Positions 36,491 through 43,910 of a stretch of DNA of 43,910 nt are shown here, piece by piece; within the stretch, counting starts at the first letter, position 1, and each line of letters opens with the position of its first letter. A program made the position numbers and the translations under genes. Below the pieces are notes generated by a model. The model searched no databases, was not told the origin of the DNA, and was given only the letters and a program-made list of their open reading frames with translations. The stretch comes from Acidobacteriaceae bacterium. GTDB taxonomy: Bacteria > Acidobacteriota > Terriglobia > Terriglobales > Acidobacteriaceae. The stretch lies in NCBI GenBank assembly GCA_003162935.1, contig PLUW01000071.1, positions 300 to 44,209 on the forward strand, written 5' to 3'.

Positions 36491-37093
36491 TCACGTGATT
36501 GTCGGAGACATTGCCTGCCTTGAGATTCTGTGCACGGCTCACGGGGCAGCAACATCTGCTCTGGGTTCGTGTTGCCTGTAGCAGAGTGTATGGACAACGG
36601 TTTTAGCTTGGTGTCTATGGTGTCCATTCGCCGTGCCTCAGGTAATTCTTGATTTTGAGTCACCCGCCCTCCCAATTCGTGCGGACGGAGCCCGGCAGTC
36701 GACGCCCGAGACGATGATATTGCACTTTTCGGTAAATCCCTGCACATGGACAGCGTGTTCCCCGCGATTTTTCTTGGGCCCTCAATTGGCCGGGAGTACA
36801 ATCGGGTCGCGGCTTCTCTCCCTCCCCGAGAACACGCTCCACCTCCAAGGAGGCGAGTCGTCTCGCATGAGCCTTCCCGCAAGAAAAATCGTGAGACCTA
36901 CGAGATTTCACGTCCTCGAAGGCAACCACAATACGCAGGATGAAGTATGATGCTTTGGCGAGTTGCAGTGCGGCCATCAATCATGAAGATTGCGCGGTGA
37001 AAGGATCCACAAGATAGGGAGTTTTTAAAACAATCCTGGACTCTTTGAGTTACTCACCTTCACCACCGACGCGAGACCGGAAAGGGCAGCAAC

Positions 37094-38692
37094 ATGGAGA
37101 AATACGGTTTACTAACTAAGGTATGCATCTTGTGTGTAATTGTTGCAGCAACGGCAATCCCCTCACCCGCGCAGACCTTCAGCAGTTTATTCACCTTCAA
37201 TTACGCCGAGGGTGCCAATCCGAACGGGGCGCTGGTGCAAGCTACTGACGGGAATCTCTACGGGACAACCTGGGCCGGCGGTCACGGTTATGGCGTTGTT
37301 TTTGTAATCGACTCGGGAACAGTTACTCCACTGCACAGTTTCGAATCCAGTGACGGCGCCTTCCCGAACGCAAGCCTGGTGCAGGCTTCCAACGGAAACT
37401 TTTATGGAACAACTTACGGTGGAGGGGCCAACGGCCAGGGCACAGTTTTCGAAATCACCTCAACAGGCGCGATTACTACGTTGTACAGCTTCAGTTCCTC
37501 CGACGGGGCCTACCCGTGGGCAGGGCTGGTGCAGGGCATGGACGGGAACTTCTACGGGACAACTTACAAAGGCGGGGCCAATGACTATGGGACGATTTTC
37601 AAGATCACGCCCACGGGCACGCTGACCACGCTGCACAGCTTCAGTTCCACCGATGGCAGCTTCCCGAATGGGAGCTTGTTGCAAGTCACGAACGGAAATT
37701 TCTACGGAACAACCGACAATGGCGGGACCTACAGCTATGGCACGGTCTTCGAGATCACGCCCACGGGCACACTAACCACGCTGCACAGCTTCGACTGGAC
37801 TGACGGTGCCACCCCGAACGTGGCCTTGGTAGCCAGCAGTGGGAACTTCTACGGAACAACTTGGGAAGGCGGAGCGGACGGCTATGGCACGGTTTTCCAA
37901 ATCACTCCCGCAGGCAAACTGACCACACTACAGAGCTTCAACTGGACTGACGGCGCCATGCCATACTCAGAGGGACTGGCACAAGGCACCGATGGGAACT
38001 TCTACGGGACAAATCAGGTATCCAGTAACTACGACTGTGGCACCATCTTTCAAGTCACCCCAGGGGGGGGGCTGACCACGATCCATAACTTCGACTACAC
38101 CGACGGCTGCGGTGCGGACTCAGGGCTGACGCAAGCCACCAACGGCGCTTTCTATGGGACGAGTTGGGCGGGTGGGACCGACGGCTATGGCACAGCTTTC
38201 AGTCTGTCGATGGGCCTCGCTCCGTTCGCGCAACCGCGTCCAAGCATGGGCGTGGTGGGCACCGCTGTGACGATCCTAGGAAACAATTTGACGGGCACTA
38301 CTCAGGTTAGCTTCAACGGCACAGCCGCGACCCACAAAGTCGTCTCGGCGACTGAGATTACGACCAAGGTTCCCTCCGGTGCGACCACCGGGGCCCTGAC
38401 AGTGACCACGCCCAGCGGAACGCTCAGCAGCGGGACATTTTTTGTGACGCCACAGTTTAAGAGTTTTATACCGGGCATAGGCCGAGTGGGGACGCAGGTG
38501 CAGATCACCGGGGCCAGCCTCACACAGACCACTGCGGTGAGCTTTAACGGTGTGGCCGCGTCTGAGTTCACTGTCGACTCCGACAAGAAGGTAACCGTGA
38601 CCGTTCCCACCGACGCAACCACGGGAACAATCTCGATCACCACTGCGGGGGGGACAGCCACGAGTGTAAAGAGCTTTACGGTGAAAGACTGA
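37094..38692 (+). CDS. Secreted GloVer-type tandem repeat protein with two IPT/TIG-like domains
   Basis: Signal peptide; seven ~50-aa repeats of pattern TLHSFxxxDGxxPNxxLVQxxxGNFYGTTxxGGxxxYGTVFxITPxGxLT; two C-terminal IPT-like repeats. Confidence 0.9.
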   Translation: MEKYGLLTKVCILCVIVAATAIPSPAQTFSSLFTFNYAEGANPNGALVQATDGNLYGTTWAGGHGYGVVFVIDSGTVTPLHSFESSDGAFPNASLVQASNGNFYGTTYGGGANGQGTVFEITSTGAITTLYSFSSSDGAYPWAGLVQGMDGNFYGTTYKGGANDYGTIFKITPTGTLTTLHSFSSTDGSFPNGSLLQVTNGNFYGTTDNGGTYSYGTVFEITPTGTLTTLHSFDWTDGATPNVALVASSGNFYGTTWEGGADGYGTVFQITPAGKLTTLQSFNWTDGAMPYSEGLAQGTDGNFYGTNQVSSNYDCGTIFQVTPGGGLTTIHNFDYTDGCGADSGLTQATNGAFYGTSWAGGTDGYGTAFSLSMGLAPFAQPRPSMGVVGTAVTILGNNLTGTTQVSFNGTAATHKVVSATEITTKVPSGATTGALTVTTPSGTLSSGTFFVTPQFKSFIPGIGRVGTQVQITGASLTQTTAVSFNGVAASEFTVDSDKKVTVTVPTDATTGTISITTAGGTATSVKSFTVKD

Positions 38693-38781
38693 CGCTGCGC
38701 GTACCAGGGACGGATGCGTTTTTTCAGCGACTCGAAATATCCCAAGAGAATGTGACTGCGGGAACAGATGAAAGGACTTAT

Positions 38782-39963
38782 ATGAAAGTTCAGTTTGATT
38801 ATTTGAAGACCTACATCCGGCTGGCGATGGTGCTGGTGATCGGTTTCAGCACCCTATGCGCGAGCGGGCAGGACCAGGAGTTGTCAAGAGCGGCGATCCC
38901 AAAGCCGGCCAAGCGGCTCATTGGCGATTACAGCTATTCGAGTCGGACTCAGACACCGCCCTACAGCTCGGAGCAAATCCCTTACGCCAAATTGACGCAC
39001 ATTATTCACTTCTGCCTCGGCTTTTATTCCGACGGCTCGCTCTATATTGCCGGTGGCCCCAATGGCCTTCTCGAACCCAATCTTATCCGCCAGGCACATA
39101 AAAACGGCGTCAAAGTACAGATCGGCGTCTGCGGCCCCTTTAATGACTTTGATGACAATCCCAATGGGATGGCCACACTCATTGGCAACGTAGAGGCGTT
39201 TGTCAACGAGCACGGATACGATGGCGTGGACATCGATTGGGAATATCCCACAATGGCGGAGACCAATAACTTCTACAGTCTGATGGCGGATTTGCGGGCG
39301 GCGCTTCCTTCTCCGACCTACTTGATTTCCGCGGATGTCCCGCCTTGGGGAAACGGCGGCAACGGGTATGCCATCCCCCAAGTGGACCAGTTCGTCGATT
39401 TCTTCAACATTATGATGTACGAGTGCGCTACGTCCGGGGAGTCGGATGGGCAGCTGAATGCAGAAATCTTTTGGGATCCGACCAATCCCGACCCATGGGA
39501 GTGCCAGCCGGGAGGCGCCGCCAACGAGGCAGTCAACATATTCCTCCAGGAAGGGGTCGCGCCCTCACAGCTCAACATGGGCACCCCTTTCTACGGTTAT
39601 CTCTATTCAGATGTGTCGGAATTATTTGGAGAATGCCCGCCCGCAGACCAGACGAAAGACGGAGCCTGCAAGGGCATTTCGGCTCACAACTACGGAACCT
39701 TTTTCAAACAGCGAATCAATCAAAAGGGCTGGCATACCTATTACGACCCGATTGCGCTGGTGCCGTATATGCTGCGCGTGGACGGCACGCCGGGGTTCAT
39801 CACGTACGACGACGAGGTTTCGACTTACACCCGCGTGTGGTACTCCGACTGGCAGTGGAATCTGGGCGGAGTGTTCATGTGGTCGATTGATGCTGACTAC
39901 GACGGCCAAACGCAGGATCTGCTCGATCAGGCGTACTTGGCCAGTCTGCCCCCGGTCAACTGA
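38782..39963 (+). CDS. Glycoside hydrolase family 18 (chitinase-like)
   Basis: GYDGVDIDWEYPT (DGxDxDxE); LTHIIHFCLGFYSDGSLY; FFNIMMYECAT; GGVFMWSIDADYDGQ. Confidence 0.92.
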   Translation: MKVQFDYLKTYIRLAMVLVIGFSTLCASGQDQELSRAAIPKPAKRLIGDYSYSSRTQTPPYSSEQIPYAKLTHIIHFCLGFYSDGSLYIAGGPNGLLEPNLIRQAHKNGVKVQIGVCGPFNDFDDNPNGMATLIGNVEAFVNEHGYDGVDIDWEYPTMAETNNFYSLMADLRAALPSPTYLISADVPPWGNGGNGYAIPQVDQFVDFFNIMMYECATSGESDGQLNAEIFWDPTNPDPWECQPGGAANEAVNIFLQEGVAPSQLNMGTPFYGYLYSDVSELFGECPPADQTKDGACKGISAHNYGTFFKQRINQKGWHTYYDPIALVPYMLRVDGTPGFITYDDEVSTYTRVWYSDWQWNLGGVFMWSIDADYDGQTQDLLDQAYLASLPPVN

Positions 39964-40024
39964 TACGCGGCCCGGGAAGGCAGGGTCAGCGACCATGAGT
40001 TCATCGATCTGTTGAATCACCCGC

Positions 40025-42097
40025 CTAACGGCGGATTTCGGGCGAACACACCGGAAAAATTGTTAGCCGCAAGTGAGTCGAACCGTAAGGGGCAAGCGAG
40101 GCGTGTTCGACGACCGCACTTACCTTGCTTGCTGCTATCTCCGGCAACGGAGGAGTGAACAGTTGTTTCGGATTGTCCGGGTTGCGCTGAAGTTCCCAGT
40201 CTTCGATCTTTCGCACCGGGACAACTAACTCGATGGAAGGGTATTCCCAGGGGTTGTCGGCTTCGGTTGGAGGCGTTGCGTTGTTCTTAAGTTTGACCTC
40301 TCGCGGCAAGAGCGCAGGAGCAACGGCAATTCCATAGTTCCAAGCGCTCTCTGGAGTTGCTTCCCAACTCGGAAAGTCCTCCGTCGTGTACTTTGGTTCC
40401 ACGCGCGGCGTCCATTTCTCCTTGATCGGCAGCGAATACACCAATGGGCCGCGCTCGATTCCGATTCCGCTCTGCGGCCAATGCGTGATGCCGATTCGCA
40501 TCGGAAGAGTCAAGATCACCGTGTCGCCTGGAGCGAACTTTCGATCCAGGATCAAAAAGCCGTTGGCGTGCCGAGAAGCCTGAGTGGCAGCGCCATTGAT
40601 GGCGACACTCGGTGCCTCGCACCACGCCGGTATGCGCAAGGATAGAGGAAACGTCACCGGCCGGTCGGCATCGATCTTGAAGTGAATTTGTTCCTCGAAC
40701 GGATACCGAGTGGTCTGCGTAATTGCGATTTGCTGTTTATCCGGTCCCACGGTGGTTGTTACTTTCGAAGGGCCGTAGAGAACCGCGGCGAGTCCGCCGT
40801 CGTTGGTCTTCATCCACATACGAATGACGTAGTTGGAGAAGATGCGATGCACGTTGCCGCCGCAACAGGCGCCCTCTTTTCCGGGGTTCGGCTGAAAGGC
40901 CATGAGGAAGCCGCCGTGTGCCATCACGTTGTGGTCAGAGTCCAGCTTCGCAAGAAACTGATTCGGACATGAAAAGTACTGCAGCGCCTTCCAGTCTTTG
41001 CGAATTGCGCCCATACCGGCATTGAAACACGCCCGCTCCACGCGATCTGCCCACACGGCTTGTCCGGTGGCCATGAGAATGTGGCCCCAAGACCAGGAAT
41101 GATCGGCGATGTCGCAGGTTTCGTGGGAGTCGAGCGAAGTTACAGTCCGGTAGTCTTCTGAAGTCGACGGGACACCGTCGATCAGCATGTGGTGGTCAAA
41201 GATGCGGCGCTGGGCGGCAAGCGCAAACTTCAGATACTCATCCTTCCCTGTATAGCAGTAGAGAATGGCGGGGAGTTTCGCCACCTCGATATGGGTGACA
41301 CCATGCGAGTTAATAGGAGTCGCCGCGTAGACGCGCAGTTCCGAGAGATCGCCATGTTCCGGATCGGCAGCGCCCTTCATGTACTCTTTCCAGGCAGTTT
41401 CGGCCATCTCAAGTAGACGGTGGTCGCCGCTGCGCTGGTAACACCACAAGATGGACTCGATGTTGATTACGTTCCGAGTGGGCGACCCATAGGAAGCTTT
41501 GTCGAGCAGATAGTGCTTCTGCATTTTGGCTACAATGTCTTCGCTCGTGATAGCACCTTGGGCTAGCCGGGCATCGGAGAGGGCCGACAAAGCGCGAAAG
41601 AACAGAGCGTGCGGCCAGCGATGAAAATCGCCGTTGGGATCCTGGAAGAATTTGGGCCCAAGATAGCCATCCTCGGAGGCGTGCGCCAGCGTGTAGTCAA
41701 TGCGGGTACGAACCAGTTCCATAAGGCGCTGGTCCCCGAGAACCACGGCCAAACGGGTGGCGCCGTCCACCCAATACGCCGTTTGTTCCCATGGCCACCA
41801 GGATTCGGCGGTTTCCTCGCCAGCCCAGTACGCCCGGTTGAATGGAGATGAAACCTCTGGCAACTTGGAAGCGAGTTGCGATGCTTCCCTCTCGAGGTGC
41901 GTGCGGAGCCAACCGGCAGGCCTCACGGCTCCAGGGGGCAAAGCATGCAGCGCAGCATACGAGCGGCCATCCGGGCTTGTTTCTGCTCCCTCGAGTGCAG
42001 AACTTATACCCATGAGCATTGCCGAACTCAAGGCTGCAAGGCGAAGGAATTCCCGGCGGTCCATTTCGCATTCCGTGCGGCACCGCTCGTTTTCCAT
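40025..42097 (-). CDS. GH127-like (DUF1680, beta-L-arabinofuranosidase family) Tat-secreted protein
   Basis: Tat leader MDRREFLRLAALSSAMLMGI; EDGYLGPKFFQDPNGDFHRWPH; DSHETCDIADHSWSWGHI; GACCGGNVHRIFSNYVIRMWM; RBS AAAGGAGCC upstream of 42097. Confidence 0.85.
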   Translation of the reverse strand: MENERCRTECEMDRREFLRLAALSSAMLMGISSALEGAETSPDGRSYAALHALPPGAVRPAGWLRTHLEREASQLASKLPEVSSPFNRAYWAGEETAESWWPWEQTAYWVDGATRLAVVLGDQRLMELVRTRIDYTLAHASEDGYLGPKFFQDPNGDFHRWPHALFFRALSALSDARLAQGAITSEDIVAKMQKHYLLDKASYGSPTRNVINIESILWCYQRSGDHRLLEMAETAWKEYMKGAADPEHGDLSELRVYAATPINSHGVTHIEVAKLPAILYCYTGKDEYLKFALAAQRRIFDHHMLIDGVPSTSEDYRTVTSLDSHETCDIADHSWSWGHILMATGQAVWADRVERACFNAGMGAIRKDWKALQYFSCPNQFLAKLDSDHNVMAHGGFLMAFQPNPGKEGACCGGNVHRIFSNYVIRMWMKTNDGGLAAVLYGPSKVTTTVGPDKQQIAITQTTRYPFEEQIHFKIDADRPVTFPLSLRIPAWCEAPSVAINGAATQASRHANGFLILDRKFAPGDTVILTLPMRIGITHWPQSGIGIERGPLVYSLPIKEKWTPRVEPKYTTEDFPSWEATPESAWNYGIAVAPALLPREVKLKNNATPPTEADNPWEYPSIELVVPVRKIEDWELQRNPDNPKQLFTPPLPEIAASKVSAVVEHASLAPYGSTHLRLTIFPVCSPEIRR

Positions 42098-42793
42098 TTC
42101 GGCTCCTTTCTTGCTTTTGCCAGAACGATGATGGCTCGATGCCAGAGTCAAATCCTGCAGGTCTGCTCTAGAAGCTGAATCTTCTGGACCGGCAACCCTG
42201 TTTCGGGCAGTGGGGCCGCAAGCATAGAGCGTCAACTACGACTGCCTAATTTAATTAAAACGATTCAAACAAGCAAACTCTTTAATTTGTTAGAGCGGCC
42301 CGTCACACACACCTGTGGTTCGGATCGAAAGGTTCGGCTGTGCAGATTCCACCGGCTTCCGCCGTTTCTTCAAGCGGGGCGCTCTTTCCTAATGCATTGA
42401 CGATGCCAATTGCCGTTCTTCGCCAACTTCGCCGTTAGCAAAGGCAAAGCCTCAGAAGCTAACATCTTCTTGGTCTCCTTCGTTCGAAAAAGAGCACACG
42501 AGCGCCTCCGTGCGGGCTGCAATGGAGGAAACTCGTGGAACTGGTTCGCGCCTTTGCCGCCGCAAAATGTTTACAGATCCTGATCGCGAAGCTGGGCGAC
42601 GACCATTTTGGCGGTCATCTGCGCGCCTGCGCGCCAACGCAGGCCGGGGTCCACCAGCGATGGTGGAAACGCTCTAGCGCATCTCCGGCGCAGCTACGGC
42701 CAGCGGGGACCTATTTCGCAAAACCTCCGGCTATCGGCGGCGCTAACCGATACGCAGGTTATGTTAGAAAGGAAAGTTACGGGAGTCATTCCA

Positions 42794-43910
42794 ATGTTCC
42801 AGTTGAATCGTCGCGCTCTACTTCGTTCTGGCCTGCTCCTTTCTGCCGGCAACCTCTTCCTCAATCCTCGTTTTGCAGTCACCCAGGCTCTGCTCGGCGC
42901 CACAGCGCAGACGGAGAATGGAGGCCCGATCCATGCCATGTCGGCGAGCGATCTCGCTCCGCGGGAGCAACTCCTCCTTGACTTCAACTGGCGTTTCTTG
43001 CAGGGCCACGGTTGCGACCCCGCTCGCGATCTCGGCCTGGGTTCCACGCAGGGGGATTTTAATAAGACTGGCGGGTTTGAATTCGCTTTGGCAAAGTACA
43101 ACGACGCGAGTTGGCGGGCTTTGAACCTGCCTCACGATTGGGCGGTTGAACTGCCCTTCGTCCACGACAAGGCGCTGGAGGATCATGGCTTCAAGCCGCT
43201 GGGACGAAGCTATCCCGAGACCAGCGTGGGCTGGTACCGCCGCGTCTTCGACGTGCCCAAGAGCGACCAAGGCCGGCGCGTATTCCTCGATTTCGATGGC
43301 GTTTTTCGCAGCGCGCTGGTTTTTTGCAATGGCAATTTCATCGGCCGCAACGACAACGGCTACGTCCCGTTTCGCTTCGATCTGACCGATTTTCTTTTCT
43401 ATGGGGAGAAGAACTGCATTACGGTTCGCGTGGATGCGTCGTTGGGCGACGGCTGGTTCTACGAAGGCGCTGGCATCTATCGCCACGTTTGGCTCACCAA
43501 GACCTATCCTCTGCGCCTGGGCCAATGGGACACGGTTGTACGTACAGAAGTACAAGGAAATAACGCAACGTTGAAACTCAGCACCGTCGTCGAAAATGCC
43601 GGGAACGCCGCAGAAAGCTGTCGCGTGCGTTGGCAAATTCTGGATGCGGCAGGAAAAACAGTGTCCACTACCGAATCGCCGGTCGCGGAAGTTGCCGCGG
43701 ACGGAAAGCAAAGCTTCAGCGCGATCGCAAAGCTCGGACATCCGGCCCTGTGGTCACCGGAAGAGCCGAATCTCTATTGCGCCGTCGCTTCTGTCGACGC
43801 CGGCGGCAACACCCGCGACCGCGACCAGGCCGTCTTCGGCGTGCGCACGCTGGCTTTCGATGCGGACCGTGGCTTTTTCTTGAACGGTATAAGCACACCA
43901 ATCCAAGGCA
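42794..43910 (+). CDS. Glycoside hydrolase family 2 (beta-galactosidase-like), truncated by window end
   Basis: Open frame from ATG 42794 to the window edge (absent from the supplied ORF track): MFQLNRRALLRSGLLLSAGNLFL...LLDFNWRFLQG...WRALNLPHDWAVE...ETSVGWYRRVFDVPK...VFLDFDGVF...DGWFYEGAGIYRHVWLTKT...LWSPEEPNLY. Confidence 0.93.
   Translation, partial: MFQLNRRALLRSGLLLSAGNLFLNPRFAVTQALLGATAQTENGGPIHAMSASDLAPREQLLLDFNWRFLQGHGCDPARDLGLGSTQGDFNKTGGFEFALAKYNDASWRALNLPHDWAVELPFVHDKALEDHGFKPLGRSYPETSVGWYRRVFDVPKSDQGRRVFLDFDGVFRSALVFCNGNFIGRNDNGYVPFRFDLTDFLFYGEKNCITVRVDASLGDGWFYEGAGIYRHVWLTKTYPLRLGQWDTVVRTEVQGNNATLKLSTVVENAGNAAESCRVRWQILDAAGKTVSTTESPVAEVAADGKQSFSAIAKLGHPALWSPEEPNLYCAVASVDAGGNTRDRDQAVFGVRTLAFDADRGFFLNGISTPIQG

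Noticed and set aside
37170-38215. Regular DNA repeats as a possible CRISPR or satellite array
   Set aside because: They lie within a coding frame and encode a known-type GloVer protein repeat; unit length and lack of unique spacers do not fit CRISPR.

Overview
The window looks like a chromosomal segment from an Acidobacteriota (Terriglobia-like) genome. That taxonomic call is inferred from gene content and repeat styles only. Left to right: (1) a complete ~2.49 kb IS1595/ISXO2-type element bounded by perfect 22-bp terminal inverted repeats (1-22 / 2471-2492), carrying two non-transposase genes, one of them a proteasome-beta-like Thr-type Ntn hydrolase; (2) a cytochrome b / molybdopterin oxidoreductase pair; (3) a SAM-I riboswitch upstream of a threonine synthase-like gene, followed by a CysO/MoaD-like sulfur carrier; (4) a TetR regulator with an HlyD-ABC efflux operon; (5) a standalone MshEN-like protein; (6) a minus-strand flagellar export/motor/sigma operon (fliL-fliN-fliO-fliP-fliQ-fliR-flhB-flhA-fliA-fliM-fliY-like); (7) folP, dacB and a large secreted protein; (8) kbl; (9) a PilZ-TonB fusion and an amtB-glnB-glnD nitrogen cluster; (10) a degraded Ig-like gene, an amidohydrolase, an intergenic hairpin cluster and a decayed serine recombinase; (11) a secreted glycan-degradation region (GloVer/IPT protein, GH18, GH127-like, and a GH2 running off the window end). 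The best candidates for something new are the Ntn-hydrolase passenger in the IS1595 element and the SAM-riboswitch/ThrC/CysO-like sulfur-transfer module. No tRNA, rRNA or CRISPR array was recognised. All family calls come from reading motifs by eye; no database search was run.
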